Shown one piece after another: positions 44,026-52,524 of a stretch of 64,000 nucleotides of DNA. Source of the stretch: Anaerolineales bacterium (GTDB lineage Bacteria > Chloroflexota > Anaerolineae > Anaerolineales > Villigracilaceae); contig CP129481.1 of the NCBI GenBank assembly GCA_030583905.1, forward strand, positions 3,440,136 through 3,504,135. The letters run 5' to 3'. The position numbers were made by a program, and so were the translations under genes. How positions within the stretch are numbered: position 1 is the stretch's first letter; each line of letters opens with the position of its first letter. The notes beneath the pieces are model-generated. The model searched no databases, was not told the DNA's origin, and was given only the letters and a program-made list of their open reading frames with translations.

Positions 44026-44937
44026 ATGCAGCAACAGGAAGTGTTCGCCAGCACGAACGCCAACTGGTGGGACGGCGGTCAAAAGGTAAAAGCAGGCGAG
44101 ACCTTCCAACCCCGCAAACTCAACACCCCGCTCGATAAATTGACTCGCAAACAAGCGGGCAGACGTTCGCTCACAAAAACGGAACGCAAGCATGGACGTT
44201 ACATCAAAGCGCGTCCCGCCGGCGATAAACTCAACGACATCGCCTTCGATGCCACTTTCCGCGCGGCGGCTCCATTCCAAAAACAACGCACCGAAGAACG
44301 AAAGAAACTCGCCTTCTCCATTAAGAAAAGCGACCTGCAACGCAAAGTCCGCGTGAAGCGGGTGGCAAACCTTGTGCTCTTCCTCGTGGATGCGTCATGG
44401 TCAATGGCGGTTGCCGAGCGGATGAATGCCACCAAAGGCGCGATCCTTTCGCTTCTGACGGATGCCTACCAACGTCGTGACCGTGTCGGTTTGATCGTCT
44501 TCCAGAAAGACCGCGCCACACTGGTACTCTCCCCCACCAATTCCGTGCAACTCGCCCAACGCGCATTAATGGACATCCCCGTCGGCGGAAAGACACCGCT
44601 CTCGGCGGGACTTTTCATGGCGCACGATGTGCTGACCCACGAAAAGCGCATCCACCCGGATGTGGAGCCGCTGCTCATCGTGCTGACCGACGGCGCAGGG
44701 AACGTCTCGCTTGGCACGCTCCCGCCGCAGGAGGAAGGCTTCAAATTTGCGGAAATGATCGCAAACGAAAAGATCCGCGCAGTGGTCATCAACATGGAAC
44801 ACGCCGCCTTCGACCAGGGACTTGCCCAGCAGTTGGCGGACCATCTCGAAGCGCCGTGCTACTCGCTCAGCGAGTTGAAAGCGGAGAGCTTGTATAATGC
44901 CGTTGTGGATGAAATGTCCAAGCCGAGCAAGAAGTAA
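44026..44937 (+). CDS. VWA domain protein (chelatase D subunit part)
   Basis: A protein of at least 303 residues from the ATG at 44026, though the frame is open back to the A9 run at 43961. The VWA domain has the metal-ion site LFLVDASWSM (DxSxS), a Thr-containing loop and VLTDGAGN. The N-terminal part is Lys/Arg-rich. It is the D subunit of a Mg/Co chelatase-type complex, or the second half of a fused I-D protein of about 690 residues. No good Shine-Dalgarno precedes the ATG, which favours fusion. No tetrapyrrole genes are nearby to fix the metal. Confidence 0.85.
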   Translation: MQQQEVFASTNANWWDGGQKVKAGETFQPRKLNTPLDKLTRKQAGRRSLTKTERKHGRYIKARPAGDKLNDIAFDATFRAAAPFQKQRTEERKKLAFSIKKSDLQRKVRVKRVANLVLFLVDASWSMAVAERMNATKGAILSLLTDAYQRRDRVGLIVFQKDRATLVLSPTNSVQLAQRALMDIPVGGKTPLSAGLFMAHDVLTHEKRIHPDVEPLLIVLTDGAGNVSLGTLPPQEEGFKFAEMIANEKIRAVVINMEHAAFDQGLAQQLADHLEAPCYSLSELKAESLYNAVVDEMSKPSKK

Positions 44938-44943
44938 GAATAA

Positions 44944-45007
44944 AAGTGACAGTCACCTTGCCCACTCCGCTTCGCTATGGGATGCTTTGCAAAGGTGACT
45001 GTCACTT
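44944..45007. repeat. 16-bp perfect inverted repeat, probable bidirectional terminator
   Basis: AAGTGACAGTCACCTT (44944-44959) and AAGGTGACTGTCACTT (44992-45007) lie between convergent genes. The spacer carries no gene. Confidence 0.7.
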
Positions 45008-45012
45008 CTAAA

Positions 45013-46428
45013 TCATGAATCAAACCCCAGCCCCAGCGCGTCGAGCGTTTTCAACCAAATATTTCTCTTCCCACCGTTTCTATCCGCCTGGTCAAGCGAC
45101 CAGCGTGTGAAGTTAACGATCGGCGAGCGGAACGGCTCCGGCGGGAACGGGAACGGCTTCGACTTCACCATCTGCAACTCGGTGCGTTCGGTTTGTTTGC
45201 CGTCGAGCAGGTCGAGCATCACTTTTGCGCCAAAACGCGAAGCGCCTACGCCCAATCCTGTATACCCCATCGCATATGCAATCTTGTCGCCGTAGGCTTT
45301 GCCCCAAAACGCCGTGTAGCGTGAGCAGGTGTCGATCACGCCGCCCCAGGCGTGCGTGAAGCGAATCCCTTCGAGTTGGGGAAAGGTCTGGAAGAAGTGC
45401 TCAGCCAAAAGTCCGAAAGAGGCGGGACGGTTTTCGAGATGCGGCGCAATCCCGTTATTCCTGTAATAGATCGCATCATATCCGCCCCACAGAATCCGCC
45501 CATCCGCCGTCATCTGGGAATAGTGGAACTGGTTGCCGGCATCTGCCAGCCCTTCGCGCCCGTGCCAGCCAATCGCCTCGCGCTGTGACGTAGAAAGCGG
45601 CTCGGTCATCAGCACATAATCATAGACCGGCACGACGTAGAACGAAAGGCGTTTGAGCAAAGGCGGGAAAGCATTGGTAGCAAGCGCGACCCTGCGGGCT
45701 TCGACTTCGCCAAACGGAGTTTTGAGGAGGACGCCGCCGCGCCTCTCTTCCAACGCCTGAACTTGCGTGCCCTCATATAAACGGACTCCCAGCTCGAGGC
45801 ATGCCCGCCTCAAGCCCCACGCCAGTTTCGCGGGGTTGACCATCGCCACAGACGGATCATGCAATGCAGCGAGAAACGACGGTGAGTTAATGCGTTTGCG
45901 GATCTCATCCGCATCGAGGAATGTTGCATGCAGACCATACGGCGCGGTCTCTTCAGCCTCTTCACGCAGTTCCTCGATCTGATATTCTTCGGTGGCAACG
46001 TTGATCTCGCCCGAACGGATGAAGTCACACTCAATGTCGAATTCTTTTATCGTCGCTTCGATGCCGTCGAGATTTTGGTCACCGAGTTGGATGAGTTTGG
46101 CGAGTTCCTTCTCCCAACGGTTCTTCCCATTCTGAAAAGAATGCGTCAGCGACGCGGCGCAGAAACCGCCGTTGCGTCCGCTCGCGCCGATGGCGATCTC
46201 CCCCGCTTCCAGCAGAACGACATCACGGTGCGGATCGGCTTGCTTCGCCTGCAAAGCCGTCCATAGACCCGTAAATCCCCCGCCGATGACAGCGAGGTCG
46301 GTTTGGATTTTGGTTGTCAGGGGTTGGGTTGTTTCTGGCTTGGCAGGATTATCCAGCCAAAAGGGACTCAATTTCACATCCGCAATCGCCCTGAGGCTCT
46401 GTGGTCGCGGAGTGGTTGAGAAAAACAT
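45013..46428 (-). CDS. FAD-dependent amine/amino acid oxidase (DAO family)
   Basis: A protein of 471 residues. The dinucleotide motif DLAVIGGGFTGLWTAL lies near residue 45, followed by VVLLEAGEIAIGASGRNGGF, the GASGRNGG pattern of gamma-glutamylputrescine oxidase (PuuB)-like enzymes. The C-terminal FAD region is YAMGYTGLGVGASRFGA. It probably oxidises an amine or amino acid with release of ammonia. The substrate is unknown. TGGAG precedes the ATG at 46428; the longer frame is less likely. Confidence 0.82.
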   Translation of the reverse strand: MFFSTTPRPQSLRAIADVKLSPFWLDNPAKPETTQPLTTKIQTDLAVIGGGFTGLWTALQAKQADPHRDVVLLEAGEIAIGASGRNGGFCAASLTHSFQNGKNRWEKELAKLIQLGDQNLDGIEATIKEFDIECDFIRSGEINVATEEYQIEELREEAEETAPYGLHATFLDADEIRKRINSPSFLAALHDPSVAMVNPAKLAWGLRRACLELGVRLYEGTQVQALEERRGGVLLKTPFGEVEARRVALATNAFPPLLKRLSFYVVPVYDYVLMTEPLSTSQREAIGWHGREGLADAGNQFHYSQMTADGRILWGGYDAIYYRNNGIAPHLENRPASFGLLAEHFFQTFPQLEGIRFTHAWGGVIDTCSRYTAFWGKAYGDKIAYAMGYTGLGVGASRFGAKVMLDLLDGKQTERTELQMVKSKPFPFPPEPFRSPIVNFTRWSLDQADRNGGKRNIWLKTLDALGLGFDS

Positions 46429-46523
46429 GGGGGCTCCAGTTTCGCGGTTCACTCGTTTCACAGGGTGAATTCATAGATTTCTGCAAGTTTAACGGTGGAT
46501 GGGGGATTATGTCAAATTCCCTC

Positions 46524-46578
46524 TTGACATTTTAGAACAAAAGTTCTAAAATGTCTTCAGGATTAGAACATACGTTCT
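46524..46578 (+). promoter_or_regulatory. Promoter with two palindromic operators, LexA-like
   Basis: TTGACA (46524-46529), 17 bases, TAAAAT (46547-46552). A 13-4-13 palindrome GACATTTTAGAAC-AAAA-GTTCTAAAATGTC (46526-46555) covers the core promoter. A second operator, AGAAC-ATAC-GTTCT (46565-46578), has its centre 31 bases further on. Both fit GAAC-N4-GTTC, the LexA box of Gram-positive-type bacteria. Confidence 0.8.
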
Positions 46579-46600
46579 GAAATTCGACAAGGAGGTCGAA

Positions 46601-47431
46601 ATGAGTACTTACCGCCGTAATCCGCTTGGAGGTGGGCTGAGCCACCTGTGGAACAGCATTGTCCACAACCGCAAATTCAACCGCGGCGCCGCCTGGGGCA
46701 TGATGATCGTCGGCGCGCTCGCCGCCTTTGAGGTGTTCAACTTCAGCGCCACGCGCCATGCCCTGCAGGACATTCTCGGCAATGTCGCCTTTGCCGGCAT
46801 GCAATGGGCAACCGTGCTTGCCGTTGCCTTCTGCGGCATCGACTTTGCCGGAATCGCGCGCATCTTCACCCCTGAACAGGGACGCGACGAACCCGCCGAG
46901 GTCTACTATCTCTTCGGGGCATGGCTGCTCGCCGCAGGTTTCAACGCCATGCTGATCTGGTGGAGCGTGTCCGTAGCCATCGCCAACAATGGCGGTCTGC
47001 AGGGCACTGCGACCATCAGTTCACAGACGCTCAACCAAAGCGTGCCGATCTTCGTCGCCTGCATGGTCTGGTTGATCCGCGTACTGATCATCGGGACGAT
47101 CTCCCTTGCCGGAGACCGCATCTTCACCACCGCAACTGCCGGGCAAAATTCCTATCCGCGCCAGTACAACCCGCCCCCACAACCTCGGCAATCGTCCTAT
47201 CAGGCTCCTGTGAGCCGCTCTGCCAGTTCCTACAACCAACCGTCCAATGAGCCAATCCTGCGCCCGGCATCACAGATCAACCGCCCAGTGAATACCCCGT
47301 CCAACTTCCGCCCCGCGCCGAAGCCCGTGCAATCCCAGCAGACCTCGTTCATCCCGCCGGAACCGACCTACCACCCCGTTGGCTACGAAGCCCGCAGTTC
47401 CGAAGGCAGTGACCGCCGCTATAACGCGTAA
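46601..47431 (+). CDS. Four-helix membrane protein with Pro/Gln/Ser-rich tail
   Basis: A protein of 276 residues. Four membrane helices (about 30-50, 65-85, 108-130 and 145-168) are followed by a disordered tail of about 100 residues rich in Pro, Gln, Ser and Arg. The family is not recognised. AAGGAGG precedes the ATG. It is the first gene after the double operator and 86 bases upstream of a lytic transglycosylase. The membrane protein plus wall hydrolase pairing resembles export, conjugation or lysis modules, but nothing fixes which. Confidence 0.75.
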   Translation: MSTYRRNPLGGGLSHLWNSIVHNRKFNRGAAWGMMIVGALAAFEVFNFSATRHALQDILGNVAFAGMQWATVLAVAFCGIDFAGIARIFTPEQGRDEPAEVYYLFGAWLLAAGFNAMLIWWSVSVAIANNGGLQGTATISSQTLNQSVPIFVACMVWLIRVLIIGTISLAGDRIFTTATAGQNSYPRQYNPPPQPRQSSYQAPVSRSASSYNQPSNEPILRPASQINRPVNTPSNFRPAPKPVQSQQTSFIPPEPTYHPVGYEARSSEGSDRRYNA

Positions 47432-47517
47432 CCTGCACCACGCGACGAAACGTCGCATCTACAACCTAACGCCTTTTCGAGCCCGGGTCCTCCAGACCCA
47501 GAAAAGAGACCCTAACT

Positions 47518-48261
47518 ATGCCCCGTGCTCGCACGACACAAACTGACTGGCAGACAGCCGCGACCCAGTACGACGAAGGGAGCGGCTGTTTGTCTGGTTT
47601 TGCCCTCGTCCCGCTTACCGTTATCCTGATCAGCGCTTTCCTCGCCGCCTTCGCCTGGCAGGCTGAGCCCCTGCCCCTCGCGCCGCGTCCGGTCAACACC
47701 GCCATCGCGGAACCGGTCATGGCAGACATCCTGCCAGCGGAAGAGCTGCCCACCTCCACACCATCCGGCATTTCCCCCATCTTCCGCCGCGAAGTGCTCT
47801 ACTGGGCGGATTCCATCTCCAAGTGGGCAGCCGCCTCGAACCTTAACCCGAATTTGGTTGCCACCATCATGCAGATCGAATCCTGCGGCGACCCGCGCGC
47901 CGTCTCCAGCGCCGGCGCGATGGGATTATTCCAAGTCATGCCGTATCATTTCCGTACAGGCGAAAATCCCTACAACCCCGATACCAATGCCCTGCGCGGA
48001 CTCGGCTATCTCTCCCGCTCGCTCGAAACCGCCAACGGGGATGCCCGTCTCGCAATGGCAGGCTACAACGGCGGCATCGGCGTCATCCCGCGCGGCGAAT
48101 GGACATGGTCCGCACAGACGAAGCGCTACGTCCAATACGGCGTCCCCATTTACATGGACGCCACCAGCGGCGTAACCACAAGCAATGCGCTATATGAATG
48201 GTATTCGAAATATGGGGCGAGTTTATGCAGGCAAGCCAGCCGACGGCTTGGTCTGCCCTAA
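47518..48261 (+). CDS. Lytic transglycosylase, SLT domain
   Basis: A protein of 247 residues with one N-terminal membrane helix (about 26-46), a short linker and an SLT domain (about 95-230). The catalytic Glu is in ATIMQIESCGDPRAVS, followed by AGAMGLFQVMPYHF and AMAGYNGGIG, all typical of family 1 transglycosylases. It would cleave peptidoglycan glycan strands outside the membrane. It is the second gene behind the operator pair. Confidence 0.9.
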   Translation: MPRARTTQTDWQTAATQYDEGSGCLSGFALVPLTVILISAFLAAFAWQAEPLPLAPRPVNTAIAEPVMADILPAEELPTSTPSGISPIFRREVLYWADSISKWAAASNLNPNLVATIMQIESCGDPRAVSSAGAMGLFQVMPYHFRTGENPYNPDTNALRGLGYLSRSLETANGDARLAMAGYNGGIGVIPRGEWTWSAQTKRYVQYGVPIYMDATSGVTTSNALYEWYSKYGASLCRQASRRLGLP

Positions 48262-48265
48262 GACC

Positions 48266-49633
48266 TTACTTGATCACATTCAGCCAAATCACGAACGTTG
48301 TTCCCTGCCCCTCTTTTGACTCGACCTTGATCTGCCCGCCATGCTGCTCGATGATCCATTGCGCAATGGACAAGCCCAGCCCAAAGCCGCTGGTCTGCGA
48401 ACGTGTGCGGGACTTTTCCGCGCGATAGAAGCGGTCAAAGATATGGGGCAGGTCGGCGGCTGGGATGCCCGGTCCCGTGTCCCGTATGATGACGCGCGCC
48501 TGATCCCCCACCCGCGACAAACTGACGAAAATATCCCCGCCATGCGGTGTGTACTGAATGGCATTCGCCACCAGATTCAAGAACACCTGCTTCAGACGGT
48601 CGCGGTCACCGCGCACGACTGCCTGATCAATATCATTGAGATGCACCCTGACCTTACTGCGCGCCAGCACCTGCATTTCAGTGAAGACCTCGGTCAGTAG
48701 GAGGTCCAGTTCCACGGCTGCGAAGTTGAGCGCGAGCTTTCCGGACTCCGCCTGTGCGAGCATCAGCAGACCGCCCACCAAACGCGTCAGCCTGCCCGCT
48801 TCCTGCGCGATGCTGTTGAGCGATTCTTCGTCCACTTCCTTCATGCGGCGCATCAGATCCACATTGCCTTTGATGACCGTGAGCGGCGTCCGCAATTCGT
48901 GGCTGACATCCGCCAGAAAGCGCTGCTGCGACGTAAACAATGACTCAAGCCGCTCCAGCGTCTGGTTGAATGAAACGACCAGATCGCTGATCTCATCCTG
49001 CGACTGCCCCAAATGCGGGATGCGGCGGGAGAGGTCGTCGGCGCGGTTGATCTGATCCACGGTTTCGGCGATGGTATCCAGCGGGGAGAGCACACTTCCA
49101 AGCACGCCCCACGAACCAAATCCCACCAAAATAACCGCCACCACAGTAATCATCGTCATGATCGAAAGCAGGTTGCTGCGGGTTGCATCCACCAGCGCAA
49201 TGCTCGCACCGACCTGCAACGTGCCGACGACACGCTGCCCCGCTTCGAGAGGCACGCTCAGCACGCGCATGTGGACGCCCTCCACGTATGAATCGGTATA
49301 AATGGTCGTGGCAGCTCGAAGACCGATGGGATCGAGCGAACTTGACATCGGTCCGATACTGGGGGAAGTTTCGACGAGCGTCCCATCTGCGTTCCAAACC
49401 TGGAAACGGGCATTGGGATTCATATCCAATGGGAGCTGGTCAAGGACGATCAATTCCCCCACCGGGTTGACGCGGGTCACGCCGATGATGTCGCGTGCCG
49501 CCGCAGCCAGCATGGTATCCACCTGATTGAGCAAAATAATGCTGATGAGGACATATACCGCCGCGCCAAAGATGAGCAATATCCCGCCCATAATGGTGGT
49601 GTAGAGCAATGTAAGGCGCAGGCGCAGGGACAT
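48266..49633 (-). CDS. Sensor histidine kinase
   Basis: A protein of 455 residues. Two membrane helices (about 10-35 and 160-185) enclose a periplasmic-side sensor region. HAMP (about 185-235) and HisKA with the phosphoacceptor His in FLADVSHELRTPLTVIKGN follow. The ATP-binding domain has NLVANAIQYTP (N box), DTGPGIP (G1), and GFGLGLSIAQWI (G2). It pairs with the response regulator gene upstream, from which a terminator hairpin separates it. Confidence 0.95.
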   Translation of the reverse strand: MSLRLRLTLLYTTIMGGILLIFGAAVYVLISIILLNQVDTMLAAAARDIIGVTRVNPVGELIVLDQLPLDMNPNARFQVWNADGTLVETSPSIGPMSSSLDPIGLRAATTIYTDSYVEGVHMRVLSVPLEAGQRVVGTLQVGASIALVDATRSNLLSIMTMITVVAVILVGFGSWGVLGSVLSPLDTIAETVDQINRADDLSRRIPHLGQSQDEISDLVVSFNQTLERLESLFTSQQRFLADVSHELRTPLTVIKGNVDLMRRMKEVDEESLNSIAQEAGRLTRLVGGLLMLAQAESGKLALNFAAVELDLLLTEVFTEMQVLARSKVRVHLNDIDQAVVRGDRDRLKQVFLNLVANAIQYTPHGGDIFVSLSRVGDQARVIIRDTGPGIPAADLPHIFDRFYRAEKSRTRSQTSGFGLGLSIAQWIIEQHGGQIKVESKEGQGTTFVIWLNVIK

Positions 49634-49680
49634 GGAACTCAGTGTAATGGTGTGAGTTTAAGACAACCTGAGAGCATACA

Positions 49681-49707
49681 AAAAGCGGCAGCTTTCACTG
49701 CCGCTGA
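49681..49707 (-). terminator. Intrinsic terminator between response regulator and kinase genes
   Basis: AGCGGCAG and CTGCCGCT arms followed by TTTTTG on the minus strand, directly after the regulator stop. Partial termination would lower the kinase dose. Confidence 0.8.
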
Positions 49708-49711
49708 TGGT

Positions 49712-50389
49712 TTACGGATTTTCCCGCAGGACGTATCCCACTCCGCGCACGGTATGGATGAGACGCTGCTCGTTCTCGGCTTCCAACTTCTGGCGCAGGT
49801 ATCGAATATACACTTCCAGCACATTGCTTTCGCCGCCAAAATCATAGCCCCATACGCGGTCAAAAATGACCTCACGCGTCAGCACCTGCTTGGGATGGCG
49901 CAGGAATAACTCCAGCAATTCGTATTCCTTCGCTGTCAACGCCACCACACGGGTCCCGCGTGATGCCTGACGCGACCCGGTATCCAGCGAAAGGTCGGCA
50001 AACTTCAGGACGGGAATCCGCTCCGGCTGGGTGCGACGCAACAGCGCGCGCACGCGCGCAAGCAATTCATCCAGATTGAACGGCTTGACCATGTAGTCAT
50101 CCGCACCGGCATCCAACCCCTGGATGCGGTCCTGCACAGTGTCCTTGGCGGTCAGCATCAGGATGGGGATCGAGCCGCCCTGCCGCAGGCGATGGCAAAC
50201 TTCCAAACCGTCCATGCCGGGCAGCATCCAATCCAAAATAACAAGATCGGGAGTGTGGTCGCGCGCCGCGATCAGCCCCATGCGCCCGTCAACGGCGGTA
50301 TCCACCGTGTAGCCTTCATAAGCCAAACCGCGCTGCAGTAACTTCAGGATCGCCTGGTCGTCTTCGATAATTAGGATTCGCTCATTCAT
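49712..50389 (-). CDS. OmpR/PhoB family response regulator
   Basis: A protein of 225 residues. The receiver has the acidic pair in IIEDDQ, the phosphoacceptor Asp in [13 protein letters not shown], the Thr in MLTAKD, and the Lys in DDYMVKPF. The DNA-binding winged helix follows (about 130-225; [35 protein letters not shown] region). CAGGAG precedes the ATG at 50389. It is expressed upstream of the kinase gene. Target genes are unknown. Confidence 0.95.
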   Translation of the reverse strand: MNERILIIEDDQAILKLLQRGLAYEGYTVDTAVDGRMGLIAARDHTPDLVILDWMLPGMDGLEVCHRLRQGGSIPILMLTAKDTVQDRIQGLDAGADDYMVKPFNLDELLARVRALLRRTQPERIPVLKFADLSLDTGSRQASRGTRVVALTAKEYELLELFLRHPKQVLTREVIFDRVWGYDFGGESNVLEVYIRYLRQKLEAENEQRLIHTVRGVGYVLRENP

Positions 50390-50432
50390 GGCATTACTCC
50401 TGTTCAAAATATACCATAATTTCCATTTGGGT

Positions 50433-51083
50433 TTATTCGCCTCTCAGCGTGCTCACAGCCTTCTGAAAGTCATTAGGATAGTCCGCTTGAAAGGACATCA
50501 TCTTACCTGTGACCGGGTGACTGAATTTGAGCGAAAATGCGTGCAGCGCCGCCCGCGATATGACATCCGTTTCCGGCGCGCTGTACAGGATATCGCCCAA
50601 AAGCGGATGACCCAGCGCGTACGCATGGACACGGATCTGATGCGTCCGCCCCGTCATCGGCATCGCCTCGACCAACGCCGACGCCTGCCAGCGTTCCAGA
50701 AGCTTGAACCTCGTCTCCGAGCGGACTCCCTTGCGGTCATCCACCATCGTGCGATGTTTGTGCCCCACGTTCACCCGCAGCGGATGTTTGGCGGTTTTCT
50801 CGTCCCATTTTGGCACGCCGTTGAAAATGGCATGATATTTCTTCTCCACCTGATGCTTCTCGAATTGGATGTTCAACGAGCGATGCGCGTCTGCCGTCAA
50901 CGCAAAGACCACGATCCCGCTCGTGGATTTGTCGATACGGTGCACGACCCAGACCTTTTCGTATCTTTCCTCAAGGAGTCTGACCAGATACGGCGCATCC
51001 TTATCCCAGCCTTCGGGGAGCACGGAAAGCCCCGCGGGTTTGTTCACCACCAGAATATCAGAATCCGAAAAAATGATCTCCAT
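50433..51083 (-). CDS. RluA family pseudouridine synthase
   Basis: A protein of 216 residues with the catalytic Asp in [15 protein letters not shown]-like strand VFALTADAH, and [20 protein letters not shown], typical of the RluA/RluD family. It lacks an S4 domain. It would convert uridine to pseudouridine in rRNA or tRNA; the site is unknown. The start at 51083 follows no obvious Shine-Dalgarno. Confidence 0.9.
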   Translation of the reverse strand: MEIIFSDSDILVVNKPAGLSVLPEGWDKDAPYLVRLLEERYEKVWVVHRIDKSTSGIVVFALTADAHRSLNIQFEKHQVEKKYHAIFNGVPKWDEKTAKHPLRVNVGHKHRTMVDDRKGVRSETRFKLLERWQASALVEAMPMTGRTHQIRVHAYALGHPLLGDILYSAPETDVISRAALHAFSLKFSHPVTGKMMSFQADYPNDFQKAVSTLRGE

Positions 51084-51105
51084 ACACACATTGTACTCCA
51101 GCGGC

Positions 51106-51135
51106 TTGACATCCCTTCCGAAACTGGCGTATGAT
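51106..51135 (+). promoter_or_regulatory. Promoter giving a leaderless methyltransferase mRNA
   Basis: TTGACA (51106-51111), 18 bases, TATGAT (51130-51135). The ATG at 51143 lies 7 bases after the -10. Confidence 0.8.
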
Positions 51136-51142
51136 GGTTCGC

Positions 51143-51979
51143 ATGAACCAGCAATCTCCCAACGAACCCTATAATCCCTTCCTGATCGATTCGCTCAACC
51201 ATCCGCTGGCGGGACCCATCCGCAAACTATTGCATCGGGACGGGCGGCGCGAACTCAGCCAAATTCTTATCGATGACGAAGAGAATATCTTGCAGGCTTT
51301 GGAAGCGGGCGTGGAAATCGAATCTGTTTATTATGCCGGGGAGGAAGTCATTTCGGATGAATTACGGAATAAACTGACACCCGGCGCCACCATCCACGAA
51401 GTGGCAAAACGGACTACAAAAAAAATCTTCGAAAACGACAAGCTCTCACGCATCTTTGCAATTGCCAAAACGCCCAAACCCATTGGCTTGGAGGCGTTGA
51501 AAAGCATCAAAAAGGATGTTGTTGTGCTGGAAGACCTGAGCATTTCAGGCAATATCGGCAACATCACGCGCACATCGCTTGCACTGGGCGTGGGCGGGAT
51601 CATCCTGCTCAACATGGACCCGATCGACCTGTATGACCGGCGACTGATCCGCGCCAGCCGCGGATATATGTTCTCCCTGCCGATGATCACCGCCTCCACC
51701 AGCGATCTTCTCAACTACTGCAAAACGAATAACGAGACTCTGCTCGTCACTGCCATGGATGCGGACATGACCGTGGGCCAGATCGCAGCCATCCCCGAAC
51801 GCCTGTTGATCGTCTTCGGCAGTGAAAAAGACGGATGCTCGCCCGAGATCGAGGCTGCCGCCACGATGAAAGTGCGCATTCCCATCAGTGACAAGGTCGA
51901 ATCGCTCAATGTTTCCGCCTCGGCAGGGATCACGCTGTTTAACCGCATCGGATTCAATCAAAATATGAGCGCCGCATAA
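51143..51979 (+). CDS. TsnR-like TrmH/SPOUT rRNA 2'-O-methyltransferase
   Basis: A protein of 278 residues. An N-terminal L30e-like domain (about 20-110) is followed by a SPOUT domain with GNIGNITRTSLALGVGGI (motif 1), LLIVFGSEKDGCSPE (motif 2) and IPISDKVESLNVSASAGITLF (motif 3). The run DRRLIRASRGYMFSLP between motifs 1 and 2 closely resembles thiostrepton/nosiheptide resistance methyltransferases, which modify the A1067 region of 23S rRNA. A housekeeping TrmH-type enzyme is the alternative. The leaderless start argues for ATG 51143. Confidence 0.85.
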   Translation: MNQQSPNEPYNPFLIDSLNHPLAGPIRKLLHRDGRRELSQILIDDEENILQALEAGVEIESVYYAGEEVISDELRNKLTPGATIHEVAKRTTKKIFENDKLSRIFAIAKTPKPIGLEALKSIKKDVVVLEDLSISGNIGNITRTSLALGVGGIILLNMDPIDLYDRRLIRASRGYMFSLPMITASTSDLLNYCKTNNETLLVTAMDADMTVGQIAAIPERLLIVFGSEKDGCSPEIEAAATMKVRIPISDKVESLNVSASAGITLFNRIGFNQNMSAA

Positions 51980-52042
51980 GAAAGGGGAACAAATCTGCAG
52001 GGTTGCGCGTTCTTAAAGTAAACATCGATACGGAGAAAAGAA

Positions 52043-52465
52043 ATGAAGAAGATCACCCTGTTATTAATTGCAACTCTTATCGGAGCACTGCTCGCCGCCT
52101 GTACAAGCGGAGGCACAGGTTCCGCATCCATCACCGGCGAATGGGAACTGGTTTCCTATGGCAGTGCAGCCGGTCCCACCGCAGCCCACTCTGAAGTGGA
52201 AACCACCATCTCATTTGGCGAAGATGGTCAATTTGGCGGCAATGTAGGCTGTAATGGTTTTGGCGCAGAGTATGAAGTAAATGGCAACGAGATCACTTTT
52301 GACGCCATCATTTCCACGATGATGTTCTGCGAAGCCGTTGCTGACCAAGAAAGCGCTGTGATCGGCGCACTGTCCGAGAACCTGGTCACCTTCCAACTAG
52401 ACGGTGACACCCTGATGCTCACCTCCGCGGATGGAGCATCGGTCGTAGTGCTTGCCCGCAAGTAA
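52043..52465 (+). CDS. META domain lipoprotein (HslJ-like)
   Basis: A protein of 140 residues. Lipobox LLAAC near residue 20, followed by a META domain with GEWELVSYG, GNVGCNGFGAEYEV and ISTMMFCEAVADQESAV, the typical Cys-containing pattern. Such domains are found in HslJ and are linked with surface or stress roles. It starts 63 bases after the methyltransferase gene and is closed by a strong terminator. Confidence 0.88.
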   Translation: MKKITLLLIATLIGALLAACTSGGTGSASITGEWELVSYGSAAGPTAAHSEVETTISFGEDGQFGGNVGCNGFGAEYEVNGNEITFDAIISTMMFCEAVADQESAVIGALSENLVTFQLDGDTLMLTSADGASVVVLARK

Positions 52466-52479
52466 ATTGGCTTTTACTG

Positions 52480-52524
52480 AAAAACAAAAACCAGAGATTT
52501 CGGTCTCTGGTTTTTGTTTTTTTT
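52480..52524. terminator. Bidirectional intrinsic terminator
   Basis: AAAACCAGAGA and TCTCTGGTTTT arms, A-run and T-run on either side, between convergent genes. Confidence 0.92.
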
